Below the pieces are notes generated by a model that worked only from the letters and a program-made list of their open reading frames with translations, did no database searches and was not told the origin of the DNA. A DNA stretch of 64,000 nucleotides from Streptomyces sp. NBC_00335 (GTDB lineage: Bacteria > Actinomycetota > Actinomycetes > Streptomycetales > Streptomycetaceae). The stretch spans positions 186,001 through 250,000 of the forward strand of contig NZ_CP108007.1 of assembly GCF_036127095.1 (NCBI RefSeq), given 5' to 3'. Positions within the stretch are counted from its first letter, which is position 1. Each line of letters starts with the position of its first letter. The translations under genes and the position numbers were made by a program. Of the stretch, positions 7,947 through 16,354 are shown one piece after another.

Positions 7947-9056
7947 ATGTCACCCAGCACCGACCGGCACGTCTCCATCCTCGCCACCGGCGCCCACCTG
8001 CCCGGCGAGCCCCTCGACAACGACGCCCTGGCCCGGATCTGCGGGCCGCTGCCCGACGACGTCCTGGAGGGCATCCAGGTCCAACGCCGCCACTGGATCG
8101 TGGACCCGGCCACCGGCGAACACCGTACGAGCACCTCCGCCATGGCCACCGCCGCCGCCCGCCAGGCCCTGGAGCGGGCCGGCGTGGAGGCGGCCGAGGT
8201 CGACCTGATCGTGCTCTCCACCGCCAGCCCGGACTACCTCCTCCCGGTCGCCGCCACCTACGTCCAGGAGCAGCTCGGCCTGGCGAACTGCGCGGTCATC
8301 GAGGTCCGCGCAGGCTGCGTGGGCGCCGTCCAGGCCTTCGACATCGCCCGGCGCCTGCTCGCCGACGGCACCTACCGCACCGCGCTGGTCATCGGCGCGG
8401 AGTCGGTCTCGCCGCTGCTCGCACCCGTCTTCCTCGGCCGCGACCCGCACAAGGTGCGGATGCGCGACCGGCTCACCGTCTACACCTTCGGCGACGGCGC
8501 CGGCGCCGTGGTGCTGCGCGGCGGCGAGGAGGGCTCGGCCCACGAGGGCAGCCGCCAGGTGTTCGCCACGCGGTCCATGGGCGGCGCCCGCAAGCCCGGC
8601 ATGCTGATCGTCGGCGGCGGCACCGACGCCCCGCTGCACGAACAGCAGCGGCGCACGCGGCTGATGGACATCAAGCTCGACATCCCCGGCACCGCCCAGT
8701 TCGGCCCCAAGGTCTTCGTGGAGGGCATCCACGACATGCTGCGCCGCTCCGGCCTCGCCCTCTCGGACATCGACGCGTGCGTGCTGCCGGAGGGCAACGC
8801 CGAGTACTTCTCCAGCGAGTACGGCACGGCCGGACTGTCCGCCGACGACCAGGCCACCCTGAGCAAGATCATCGTGGAGAACCTCACCGACGTGGGAGCC
8901 ACCGGCTCCGCCGCGGTCCCCCTCGCGCTGGACGCCGGCTGGACCGAGGGCCGCATCCGGCCCGGGGACACCGTGCTGCTGCTCGCGATCGAGGCCAGCC
9001 GCTACCTGTACGCGGGACTCACCCTCACCTGGGAAGCACCCTTCCCCACCAGTTAA
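7947..9056 (+). CDS. KASIII-like ketosynthase/acyltransferase with altered catalytic triad
   Basis: This 369-residue protein has the KASIII fold pattern, with a nucleophilic C124 in RAGCVGA. The usual PHQAN motif reads LPEGNAEYF (E282 in place of His), and the usual GNTG/S motif reads GATGSAA (A318 in place of Asn). Decarboxylating KASIII enzymes need that His and Asn. KASIII relatives that have changed them are known to transfer acyl groups to oxygen or other acceptors (CerJ-type), so starter transfer or product acylation are both possible. The gene is 2 bp downstream of the KS-CLF fusion and clearly part of the same operon. Its substrate cannot be deduced. Confidence 0.85.
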   Translation: MSPSTDRHVSILATGAHLPGEPLDNDALARICGPLPDDVLEGIQVQRRHWIVDPATGEHRTSTSAMATAAARQALERAGVEAAEVDLIVLSTASPDYLLPVAATYVQEQLGLANCAVIEVRAGCVGAVQAFDIARRLLADGTYRTALVIGAESVSPLLAPVFLGRDPHKVRMRDRLTVYTFGDGAGAVVLRGGEEGSAHEGSRQVFATRSMGGARKPGMLIVGGGTDAPLHEQQRRTRLMDIKLDIPGTAQFGPKVFVEGIHDMLRRSGLALSDIDACVLPEGNAEYFSSEYGTAGLSADDQATLSKIIVENLTDVGATGSAAVPLALDAGWTEGRIRPGDTVLLLAIEASRYLYAGLTLTWEAPFPTS

Positions 9057-9065
9057 GGACGGAAC

Positions 9066-9932
9066 GTGTCGATACAAGAGACGGTGCGCAGCGCGGTGAG
9101 CGTGGAGGAGCGCAACAAGAAGACCATCCGTGCGGTCTTCGACACCTTCGTGAACCGGGGCGACTTCTCCATCGTGGAGGAGATCTACAGCCCCGGCATG
9201 GTCGACCACCAGCCGCTGCCGGGCGCGCCCGAGGGGCTGGAGGGCGTCAAGTACACCATCGCGGGTCTGCGCGAGGGCTTCCCCGACCTGCACGTGACCA
9301 TCGAGGACATGAGCGCCCACGGCGATCACGTCGTCATCCACAACACCTGGCGCGGCACGCACCGGGGCGAGTTCCTCGGCATGCCCCCCACCGGGCACTA
9401 CATCGAGTTCCAGGGCGTGGTGGTCTGGCGGCTGCTGGACGACGGCCTGATCGCCGAACGCTGGGGCATCGGCGTCGAGTCCAACATGCTCTCCGTACTC
9501 GGCATGCGGCGCCTGGCGCCCTCCTCGCGCACCGCCGCCCGCGCGGCGGCCCGCCGGAGCGTCGAGCCCGCCACCGTGCTGCTGCCGCTCCCCGAGGGCG
9601 GCGCCGCGCGCTGGAAGGACGTACAGGCGGAGTTCTCCGGGCCGCGGCGACGCGAGTACGAGGCCTCGCGGCGCAGGGCCGGCATCCTCCAGGAGTCCTT
9701 CGCCCTCCAGCGGCTCGACGGCCGGGACGTGCTGGTGGCCCGGGTGGAGTCCCGCGACCCGGCGGCGGCCGCGAAGCGGCTCGCCCAGTCCCGCGACCCC
9801 TTCGACGTCTGGCTGCGCGAGGCCGCGGCCGAGGCGCTCGGCGCCGATCCCTGGGAGGCGCTCGCGGGGAACGCGGCGGAGCAGGAGCACACCTGGTCCT
9901 CCGTCACCAGCGAACTGGCCTCCGCGGCCTGA
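9066..9932 (+). CDS. SnoaL-like domain fused to an unassigned C-terminal domain
   Basis: Residues 15-140 of this 288-residue protein match the SnoaL/ester-cyclase fold (RAVFDTFVNRGDFS..., GMPPTGHYIEFQGVVVWRL). SnoaL-family members include polyketide cyclases and other small-molecule isomerases or hydratases. Residues 165-288 form a second region (LLPLPEGGAARWKDVQ..., VLVARVESRDP...) with an alternating alpha/beta pattern that I cannot assign. The GTG at 9066 follows AAGGACGG. The gene closes the PKS operon, and a hairpin follows at 10004. A ring-forming or hydration role on the polyene chain is possible but not shown by the sequence. Confidence 0.7.
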   Translation: MSIQETVRSAVSVEERNKKTIRAVFDTFVNRGDFSIVEEIYSPGMVDHQPLPGAPEGLEGVKYTIAGLREGFPDLHVTIEDMSAHGDHVVIHNTWRGTHRGEFLGMPPTGHYIEFQGVVVWRLLDDGLIAERWGIGVESNMLSVLGMRRLAPSSRTAARAAARRSVEPATVLLPLPEGGAARWKDVQAEFSGPRRREYEASRRRAGILQESFALQRLDGRDVLVARVESRDPAAAAKRLAQSRDPFDVWLREAAAEALGADPWEALAGNAAEQEHTWSSVTSELASAA

Positions 9933-10003
9933 CGCACGGCGCGGTCTGACGTACGACGAGGCCTGACGCACGCGCGGTCCGGCGTACAGCGGCACGACGG
10001 GTC

Positions 10004-10035
10004 GCCGCCCTCCTGGCCCAGGCCTTGAGGGCGGC
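10004..10035 (+). terminator. Stem-loop after the PKS operon
   Basis: Arms GCCGCCCTC (10004-10012) and GAGGGCGGC (10027-10035) form a 9-bp GC-rich stem about 70 bp after the last PKS gene. This marks a probable transcription end before the separate promoter at about 10050-10090. Confidence 0.55.
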
Positions 10036-10052
10036 TCCGGCAATTCTCTAGT

Positions 10053-10065
10053 CTAGCTAAGCTAG
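10053..10065. promoter_or_regulatory. CTAG-rich inverted repeat in the aldo/keto reductase promoter
   Basis: CTAGCT-A-AGCTAG is an exact inverted repeat with a one-base centre, 35 bp before the ATG at 10100. It lies in an AT-rich island that contains two further CTAG tetramers (10049, 10071), which is striking in DNA of this GC content. TAGTAT at 10063-10068 could be a -10 element overlapped by the repeat. It is a plausible repressor operator; the local TetR gene at 29902 is a candidate binder, but this is inference. Confidence 0.45.
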
Positions 10066-10099
10066 TATTTCTAGCGTCGATAACTACCGCGGAAGGCGC

Positions 10100-11098
10100 A
10101 TGATGATGCGGCAACGAAAGCTCGGCAGCCAGGGCCTGGTGGTCTCCGAGCAGGGTCTCGGATGCATGGGCATGACCTTCGCCTACGGTCCGGCCGACGA
10201 CCAGGAGGCCCTGCGTACGGCCCACCGGGCCTTCGAACTCGGCGTGAACCTGCTCGACACCTCGGACTTCTACGGTCCGCACACCAACGAGGAGTTCGTC
10301 GCCAAGGCCATCGCGGGGCGGCGCGACGAGGTCGTCGTCGCCTCCAAGGTCGGCAACGAGGTCACCCCCGACGGCACGATCACCGGCAAGCAGAACGGCC
10401 GCCCGGAGTACATCCGCGCCGCCGTCGAGGGCAGCCTGCGCCGGCTCGGCACCGACCGGATCGACCTCTACTACCTGCACCGGGTCGACCCCGGCGTACC
10501 GGTCGAGGAGTCCTTCGGCGCCCTGGCCGAGCTGGTGGCCGCCGGCAAGGTGCGCCACCTCGGCATCTCCGAGGCGGCCGCCCCGACCATCCGCCGCGCC
10601 CACGCCGTCCATCCGCTCACCGCCGTGCAGACCGAGTACTCCCTGTCCACCCGCGACGTCGAGGTCAACGGCGTTCTGGAGACGGTCCGCGAGCTCGGCA
10701 TCGGCTTCGTCGGCTACAGCCCGCTCGGGCGGGGCCTGCTGACCGGCGCCATCCGCAACCTCGACAACCTGGCCGAGCACGACTTCCGCCGCGTGGTCCC
10801 CCGCTTCCAGAAGGAGAACCTCGACGCCAACCTGCACGTCGTCGAGCAGCTGGAGGCCCTGGCCGAGGCCAAGGGGATCACCACCGGACAGCTCGCGCTG
10901 GCCTGGGTACTGGCCCAGGGCGACGACGTCGTCGCCATCCCCGGCACCAAGCGGGTCACGTACCTGGAGCAGAACATCGCGGCCTCCGACGTCGAGCTGA
11001 GCACCGACGACCTCGCGGCCCTCGACAAGATCGCCCCCCACGGCAGCACGGTGGGCGACCGCTACCCCGCCGGCGCCATGGCCACCCTCGACGGCTGA
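10100..11098 (+). CDS. Aldo/keto reductase
   Basis: This 332-residue NADPH-dependent aldo/keto reductase has the catalytic tetrad D53, Y58, K83, H127 in [14 protein letters not shown] and YYLHRVD. The three consecutive ATG codons at 10100-10108 leave the exact start open; a GGAAGG ribosome site precedes them. Family members reduce carbonyls on sugars, aromatics or polyketides. In deoxysugar pathways some members (EryBII-type) reduce dTDP-hexose intermediates, and this window otherwise lacks a 4-ketoreductase, so a sugar role is possible. Equally it may act on the polyketide, since it starts the flavoenzyme/ligase operon. The family call is firm; the substrate is unknown. Confidence 0.88.
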   Translation: MMMRQRKLGSQGLVVSEQGLGCMGMTFAYGPADDQEALRTAHRAFELGVNLLDTSDFYGPHTNEEFVAKAIAGRRDEVVVASKVGNEVTPDGTITGKQNGRPEYIRAAVEGSLRRLGTDRIDLYYLHRVDPGVPVEESFGALAELVAAGKVRHLGISEAAAPTIRRAHAVHPLTAVQTEYSLSTRDVEVNGVLETVRELGIGFVGYSPLGRGLLTGAIRNLDNLAEHDFRRVVPRFQKENLDANLHVVEQLEALAEAKGITTGQLALAWVLAQGDDVVAIPGTKRVTYLEQNIAASDVELSTDDLAALDKIAPHGSTVGDRYPAGAMATLDG

Positions 11099-11132
11099 AC
11101 CAGGCTCCGTCCACCCCAACGTGAGTGAGTGA

Positions 11133-12326
11133 ATGACCATGGCGAACATCACGATCATCGGCGGAGGCCTGGCCGGCCTGGCCGCGGCGATCACCGCCGC
11201 GGAAAAGGGAGCCCGCGTCACCGTCCACGAGGCCCACTCGCACCTGGGCGGGCGCGCCCGGTCGGCCTCCGCGCCCTACGTCACCAACGACGGCCCCCAC
11301 ACCATCATGGACAACGGGCCCGTCTGGCACTGGCTGCTCCAGCGCGGCCTGGCCGGCCGCTACGTACGGCTGTCGTTCCACGAGTGGACCCGGATGCGCT
11401 TTCGGCACCAGGGCAAACTGCGGATGACCCTGCCGAGCGGCTACATGAAGATGTGCTGGCTCCACCGGGACATCGAGGTCCCCGTCGACCGCTCCTTCCA
11501 GGACTGGGCGAGCGAGCGCTTCGACCAGCAGACCGTCAACGAGGCCCTCGGCTTCCTCGGCCCCATCCTCTTCGACGGGGATCCGGGCCGGCTGTCCGCG
11601 GCCTTCGTCTGGGAGCGGCTGCTGCGCGTGGGCACCCCCCGCTTCCCGCTGCCCAGCCGCTACTTCATCGGAGGCTGGGGCACCGTCGTCGAGCGCATGG
11701 AGCGGGTGGCCAAGCGGCACGGCGTGGTCATCGAGACCGGGTCGCGGATCACCGAACTGCCCACCGACGGACCGGTGATCGTCGCCACCTCGCTGGCCTC
11801 CGCCCGCAGCCTGCTCGGCGACAGCTCGCTGGACTGGCCCAGCGGCACCTCCGCCCTGCTCGACATGGCCGTGACACGTTCCAAGAAGGACGGGAACGTC
11901 TCCTTCGACATGGACGAGGGCGGCTTCACCTCCCAGTACTCCGACCACGACCCCTCGCTCGCCCCCAAGGGCGAGGCCCTCTTCCAGGGCGCCATGCCGC
12001 TGCGGCCCGGCGAGTCCAAGGGCGAGGCGCTGGCCCGGCTGGAGAAGCTCTTCGACCTGACGACCCCGGGCTGGCGGGACCGCATCCTGTGGCGCCGCGA
12101 AGGGGTCTCCAGGGGCCGCACCGGCGCCCTCGACCTGCCCGGCCTGAGCTGGCGCGACCGCCCCGCCGTCGACCGCGGGGACGGCGTCTACCTGATCGGC
12201 GACGCCGTCGCCGCCCCCGGCATCCTCGCCGAGACCTCGATCAACAGCGCCGTGCACGCCGCCGGACTCGCCGTCGGCGCCAAGCCGGTGACGCGGCGCA
12301 CCGCCGTGGCCGGCAGCCTGCGGTGA
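11133..12326 (+). CDS. FAD-dependent oxidoreductase, phytoene-desaturase-like
   Basis: This 397-residue flavoprotein has an N-terminal dinucleotide-binding fold (IGGGLAGLAAA, residues 9-19, followed by LGGRARS at 38-44) and a C-terminal FAD motif (GVYLIGDAVAAPG). The architecture matches the phytoene desaturase/amine oxidase superfamily. Phytoene-dehydrogenase-like enzymes in cinnamoyl-lipid clusters have been proposed to act on the polyene, including during formation of the benzene ring. A similar dehydrogenation, isomerisation or cyclisation role is a reasonable inference here. The ATG at 11133 was chosen; ATG 11139 is an alternative. It follows the aldo/keto reductase by 34 bp. Confidence 0.85.
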   Translation: MTMANITIIGGGLAGLAAAITAAEKGARVTVHEAHSHLGGRARSASAPYVTNDGPHTIMDNGPVWHWLLQRGLAGRYVRLSFHEWTRMRFRHQGKLRMTLPSGYMKMCWLHRDIEVPVDRSFQDWASERFDQQTVNEALGFLGPILFDGDPGRLSAAFVWERLLRVGTPRFPLPSRYFIGGWGTVVERMERVAKRHGVVIETGSRITELPTDGPVIVATSLASARSLLGDSSLDWPSGTSALLDMAVTRSKKDGNVSFDMDEGGFTSQYSDHDPSLAPKGEALFQGAMPLRPGESKGEALARLEKLFDLTTPGWRDRILWRREGVSRGRTGALDLPGLSWRDRPAVDRGDGVYLIGDAVAAPGILAETSINSAVHAAGLAVGAKPVTRRTAVAGSLR

Positions 12327-12369
12327 GACCCTCCCCTCCTCCCACTCCACCCTCCAAAAGGGGCGGCAC

Positions 12370-13029
12370 ATGAGAATCACGCTTTCCGAGCGCGGCACTC
12401 CCGACTGGCTGGTCGCCGCGGACCTGGCCCAGAAGGTGTTCGCCAAGCAGTACCAGGCCAGCATCTCTCCCGACCCGGACAGCTTCCTCGCCTTCTTCGA
12501 GGACTCCGAGGACGGCACCGAGGAAGCCCTCGCCTGCGCGGGCCTGTCCTTCCCCGAGGGGGAGGGGAGCAGCATCCTGCTGGAGCGCTATCTCGACGGT
12601 CCCGTCGAGGACGTCATCGCCGCCTCCGTCGAGGCGCCGGTCAAGCGCTCCCAGGTCATGCAGGTCGGCAACATCTCCTCGATCCGGGTGACCGCCGGCG
12701 CCGAGATCATCAAGGCGATCCCGCTGGTCATGGCCTGCCTCGGCCGGCCCTACGCGGTGATGACGATGACCCACCGGCTCGCCGCCCTGATGAAGCGTCT
12801 CGGCGTGGTCTTCCACCCCCTCGCCGACGCCTCGCCCGACCGCCTCACCACCGAGGAGGCGGCCACCTGGGGCTCGTACTACGAAACCCGGCCGATGGTC
12901 GGGTACGCCATAGCCGCCGAACAGAGCACGCTGCTGCTCGCCGCGATCGGCCGCTACTGCTTCGAGACGATCGACATGCGGTTCGTCAGCAACCGCCCGG
13001 AGGCGAAGGTGCTGACCCGTGCCGCGTGA
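12370..13029 (+). CDS. Thermostable hemolysin (T_hemolysin) family protein
   Basis: This 219-residue protein resembles the T_hemolysin family (Vibrio delta-VPH type), with N-terminal AQKVFAKQYQASISPDPDSFLAFF and central conserved blocks LLERYLDGPVE and QVGNISSI. Despite the name, the family is thought to have an acetyltransferase-like fold and members often sit beside an AMP-dependent ligase, as here: the ligase start overlaps this gene's stop by 11 bp. No signal peptide or membrane segment is visible, so a secreted toxin is unlikely. I infer a biosynthetic role coupled to the ligase. The AAGGGGCGGC ribosome site supports ATG 12370. Confidence 0.75.
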   Translation: MRITLSERGTPDWLVAADLAQKVFAKQYQASISPDPDSFLAFFEDSEDGTEEALACAGLSFPEGEGSSILLERYLDGPVEDVIAASVEAPVKRSQVMQVGNISSIRVTAGAEIIKAIPLVMACLGRPYAVMTMTHRLAALMKRLGVVFHPLADASPDRLTTEEAATWGSYYETRPMVGYAIAAEQSTLLLAAIGRYCFETIDMRFVSNRPEAKVLTRAA

Positions 13030-14686
13030 CACGCCCCGGGTGTCCCTCGCCGGGCGACTGCTGGAACAGGCGGACAGCGAAGCCGTGATGGTGCGGGTGC
13101 TCGCCGCCGACGGGACCGCCGACGGAACCGCCGGCGGTTCCGCCGGGACGGCCGCCGCCTGGAGCTACCGCGAGATCATCGGCGCGGCCCTCGTCCTCGC
13201 CGGCCGCCTGGGGCGGTGGGCCGGGGAGCACGGCCGCCCCGCCCGGGTGGGCCTGCTCGCCGAGAACTCCCCCGAGTGGGTCGTCGCCGACCTCGCCGTC
13301 CTGTTCTGCGGGGCCGTGGAGATCCCGGTCCCCACCGCCTTCACCGCCGAGCAGGCGGCCTCCCTCCTGGAGAGCGCCGACCTCTGCCTCGTCGACGACG
13401 GCGGCGCCCGCGCACTGGAGCGCTGGACGGGGAGCACCGCGACCGCCGTCCTGCCGGCCGGCTGCCCCGTGACCCCCGTCGGCCTTCCGGAGCTGATGGC
13501 CGCGGCGCCCGCAGCGGCGCCCCGCCCGGAGGTCCCCGCCGGGGACGCGGTCGTCAAGGTCATCCACACCTCCGGCACCACCTCGGCCCCCAAGGGCGTA
13601 CGGATCCGCCGGCACGGCCTGGACGAACTGCTGACCTCGCTGCGGGCACGGATCCGCCCCGCCGACTTCGAGCGCTACCTCTCGGTCGTGCCGCTGAGCC
13701 TGCTCATCGAGCAGGTCGCCGGGCTCTACATGCCCTTCCTCACGGGCGGGTCGGTGTCCTTCCTGCCGCCCGGCACCGCGCTGGTCGGCACCGCCGCCGA
13801 CGCCGGCCCCCGGATGCTCACCCTGCTGCGCCAGGCCCGGCCCACCGCCCTGGTCGTACCGCCCACGGTCGCCGCCCTGTTCCTCGCGCTGTGCGAGGAG
13901 CGGCCCGAGGAGAACGTGCGGGAGCGGCACCAGCGGATCTTCGGCCACGACGGCCCGGTCTTCATCGCCTGCGGCGGAGCCCCCGTGCCCGCAGAGGTCC
14001 TGCGGCGCCTGGACGCGTACGGACTCACCGTCCACGAGGGCTACGGGCTCAGCGAGAACTCCTCGGTGGTCTCGTGGAACTTCCCCGGCGAGGTCCGGTT
14101 CGGCACCGTGGGCCGCCCGCTGGACCACGTACGGGCCGAACTGGCCGAGGACGGCGAACTGCTGATCCACAGCACCTCGCTGTTCGCCGGGTACACCCGG
14201 GAGGACCCCTCCAGCGTCGTCGTGGACGCACAGGGGCGGCTGCACACCGGCGACCTCGCCGAGATCGACGAGGACGGCTACCTGCGGATCACCGGCCGCA
14301 AGAAGAGCATGGTGATCACGGCGAGCGGGCGCAACGTCTCCCCGGAGTGGGTCGAGTCCCGCTACCGCGAACTCGGCTTCGTCCGCGAGGCGGCGGTCGT
14401 CGCCGACGGGCTCGAACAGGTCCACGGCCTCTTCGTCGTCGACGCCGGCCTGGACCAGGCCACCGCACGGCGCCGCATCGACGAGTTCGGCCGCGAGCGC
14501 CTCTCCGGCATCGAACGCGCCGCCGTCATCCACCTCATGCCCGAGGACGATCCCGGGTACGCCACCTGCTTCACCGTCACCGGCCGCCCCCGGCGCGACG
14601 TCGTACGGGCCCACGTACTGCAACGGCACCACGAGCCGCGCCGCGACGAGGCACACCACCACGAGAAGAACCTGGAGAAGGCATGA
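13019..14686 (+). CDS. AMP-dependent acyl-CoA/ACP ligase
   Basis: This 555-residue ANL-superfamily adenylating enzyme has a phosphate-binding loop HTSGTTSAPKG (183-193), EGYGLSE, HTGDLAEIDEDGYL and ITGRKKSMV. The family activates carboxylic acids as acyl-adenylates and passes them to CoA or a carrier. The C-terminal end has no clear Gly-Lys-Ile/Leu catalytic-lysine motif; it ends in VTGRPRRDVV and a His/Glu-rich tail, so the second half-reaction may differ. The GTG start at 13019 overlaps the preceding gene. It is the only stand-alone ligase in the window, so it could activate an acyl starter or hand a finished polyene to the peptide machinery. The substrate is not deducible. Confidence 0.88.
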   Translation: MPRDTPRVSLAGRLLEQADSEAVMVRVLAADGTADGTAGGSAGTAAAWSYREIIGAALVLAGRLGRWAGEHGRPARVGLLAENSPEWVVADLAVLFCGAVEIPVPTAFTAEQAASLLESADLCLVDDGGARALERWTGSTATAVLPAGCPVTPVGLPELMAAAPAAAPRPEVPAGDAVVKVIHTSGTTSAPKGVRIRRHGLDELLTSLRARIRPADFERYLSVVPLSLLIEQVAGLYMPFLTGGSVSFLPPGTALVGTAADAGPRMLTLLRQARPTALVVPPTVAALFLALCEERPEENVRERHQRIFGHDGPVFIACGGAPVPAEVLRRLDAYGLTVHEGYGLSENSSVVSWNFPGEVRFGTVGRPLDHVRAELAEDGELLIHSTSLFAGYTREDPSSVVVDAQGRLHTGDLAEIDEDGYLRITGRKKSMVITASGRNVSPEWVESRYRELGFVREAAVVADGLEQVHGLFVVDAGLDQATARRRIDEFGRERLSGIERAAVIHLMPEDDPGYATCFTVTGRPRRDVVRAHVLQRHHEPRRDEAHHHEKNLEKA

Positions 14687-15606
14687 CCCCCGCGCTCACG
14701 ACGACCGCCGTCAGAACCACCCCCTACGGCACCGGCACCGGACTGCTCGTGGAACCCGTCGAGGGCGGAAGCCTCGCGGACATCGACCCGAAGGTCCTGC
14801 GCGACCTGCTGGCGGAGGCGGGCTTCCTGCTGCTCCGGGGCTTCACGTCCGACATGGCCGCCTTCACCTCGCTGGTGCAGGCCACCTCCACCTCGACCAC
14901 CCTGGACCCCGCCCGCGACTTCTACTCCGAGGTCGCGCAGAAGGTGGACGCCGGCTTCGACGAGGTCGGCCTGCACACCGAGAACGGCAACAGCCCCTTC
15001 CGCTCCCACCTCGCCTGGTTCTTCTGCGAGAAGGCCGCCTCCTCCGGCTCCCAGACCACCGTCTGCGACGGCTACCGCGTCTGGGACGCCTTCAGCCCCG
15101 CCGCGCGCGAGGCCTTCGCCGCGCAGGACATCGTCTACAGCCGCTACGTGGCCGAGGCGCAGTGGCGGGCCATGGCCCACCACCTGCTCGGCGGGACCAC
15201 GCCCGCGGGGGAGATCGACGTGCGCGAACTCGTCGCGCTCGGCGACCGGACGCCCGGCACCAGGATCGTGGCCCAGGAGGACGGCGGAGTCCGCTACTCC
15301 TTCCGCACCCCCGCGGCCGGCCCCACCGTCTTCGCCGCACGGCGCTCCTTCGCCAACAGCATCCTGGGCCCCTCCTTCAACTACGAGAAGCCGAAGATCA
15401 CCTTCGCCGACGGCACCGAGCTGTCCGCGCGGCTGCTGGCCGAGGTCGAGTCGGTGACGGCCCGGCTGACGGAGAACCTCGACTGGCAGGACGGCGACGC
15501 CGCCCTCATCGACAACACCCGGGTCATGCACGGACGCCGTGCCATCACCGACCCGAACCGCACGATCTTCAACGCCCTCAGCTACATCGAGACCTCCGCC
15601 GCCTGA
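14683..15606 (+). CDS. TauD/clavaminate synthase-like Fe(II)/2-oxoglutarate oxygenase
   Basis: This 307-residue non-haem iron oxygenase has an iron triad H98-T-E100 (GLHTENGN) and distal H283 (VMHGRRA); R293 ten residues later fits 2-oxoglutarate binding. The FRSHLAWFFCEKAA block resembles amino-acid and NRPS-associated hydroxylases. It starts with an ATGA overlap to the ligase gene, so the two are co-translated. It differs from the second oxygenase at 37404, suggesting two distinct hydroxylations. The substrate could be an amino acid, a carrier-bound residue or the acyl chain; position next to the ligase favours the acyl branch, but that is weak evidence. Confidence 0.88.
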   Translation: MTPALTTTAVRTTPYGTGTGLLVEPVEGGSLADIDPKVLRDLLAEAGFLLLRGFTSDMAAFTSLVQATSTSTTLDPARDFYSEVAQKVDAGFDEVGLHTENGNSPFRSHLAWFFCEKAASSGSQTTVCDGYRVWDAFSPAAREAFAAQDIVYSRYVAEAQWRAMAHHLLGGTTPAGEIDVRELVALGDRTPGTRIVAQEDGGVRYSFRTPAAGPTVFAARRSFANSILGPSFNYEKPKITFADGTELSARLLAEVESVTARLTENLDWQDGDAALIDNTRVMHGRRAITDPNRTIFNALSYIETSAA

Positions 15607-15631
15607 CCGTCCGGACCGTCCGGACCGTCCG
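15605..15631. repeat. 9-bp tandem repeat, three copies
   Basis: GACCGTCCG is repeated three times without change, with a partial fourth copy, starting at the stop codon of the oxygenase gene and filling most of the gap before the cupin gene. Each unit contains the palindrome TCCGGA across copy borders. It may be simple slippage or a small protein-binding array. Confidence 0.85.
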
Positions 15632-15655
15632 GACCGATGATGGGAGAAACATCCG

Positions 15656-16225
15656 ATGGCACGCTCCGGAGACACCCTGCACCTCGGGGACGACCGGCTC
15701 ACCTTCCTGGCCACGGCGGCCGACACGGACGGCGCCTACCTGGAAGTGGAAGTGGACTACGCGAGCGCCGCCCACATGCCGCCCGCGCACTACCACCCGA
15801 AGCAGACCGAGCTCTTCCGCGTCCAGAGCGGGCAGATCAGCGTCCGGCTGGACGGCACCCTGCACACGTACGGCGCGGGGGAGGAGTTCCACATCCCGCC
15901 GAACGTGGCCCACTCGATGTGGAACGGCGGCCCCGGGCGGACCCGGATGACCTGGCGCGTCACCCCCGCCTACCGGACCGAGCAGCTCTTCGAAACCCTG
16001 TGGGGGCTGGCCGGCGAAGGCAGGCTGCGCCCCGACGGCACCCCCTTCCTGCAGATGCCGCTGCTCGCCCTGGGCTTCCGCGACGAGTACCGGGCCGTCA
16101 CCGGCCGCCCCCACGCCGTCGACATGGCCCTGTCCACCCTGCTCGCGCCGGTCGGCCTGGCCTGCGGCTACCGCCCCAGCTACCGTCCGCCGCAGCGCGC
16201 CGACCGGAGCGGCGCCGCTGCCTGA
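15656..16225 (+). CDS. Cupin-domain protein
   Basis: This 189-residue protein has a single cupin barrel in its first 115 residues: motif 1 HYHPKQTELFRVQSGQISV with metal-type His/His/Glu, and motif 2 IPPNVAHSMWN. The C-terminal 70 residues are uncharacterised and end in a Pro/Arg-rich tail. Such cupins include isomerases, dioxygenases and sugar epimerases, and also simple binding proteins. It is the last gene of the reductase/flavoenzyme/ligase/oxygenase run. I cannot name a reaction. The start at 15656 lies 49 bp after the oxygenase stop, with GGGAGAAAC upstream. Confidence 0.82.
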   Translation: MARSGDTLHLGDDRLTFLATAADTDGAYLEVEVDYASAAHMPPAHYHPKQTELFRVQSGQISVRLDGTLHTYGAGEEFHIPPNVAHSMWNGGPGRTRMTWRVTPAYRTEQLFETLWGLAGEGRLRPDGTPFLQMPLLALGFRDEYRAVTGRPHAVDMALSTLLAPVGLACGYRPSYRPPQRADRSGAAA

Positions 16226-16354
16226 CCAACCCCCTGCTTCCGCCCGTACGTCCACCCGCACGAACCGATATTCGAGCGGTACGCGAGGGCGCGCCGAGGT
16301 GTGCCTCCTAGCGTCAGCCGCATCAGTAGACGGTCACTGCGTGGAGGAATCGAA

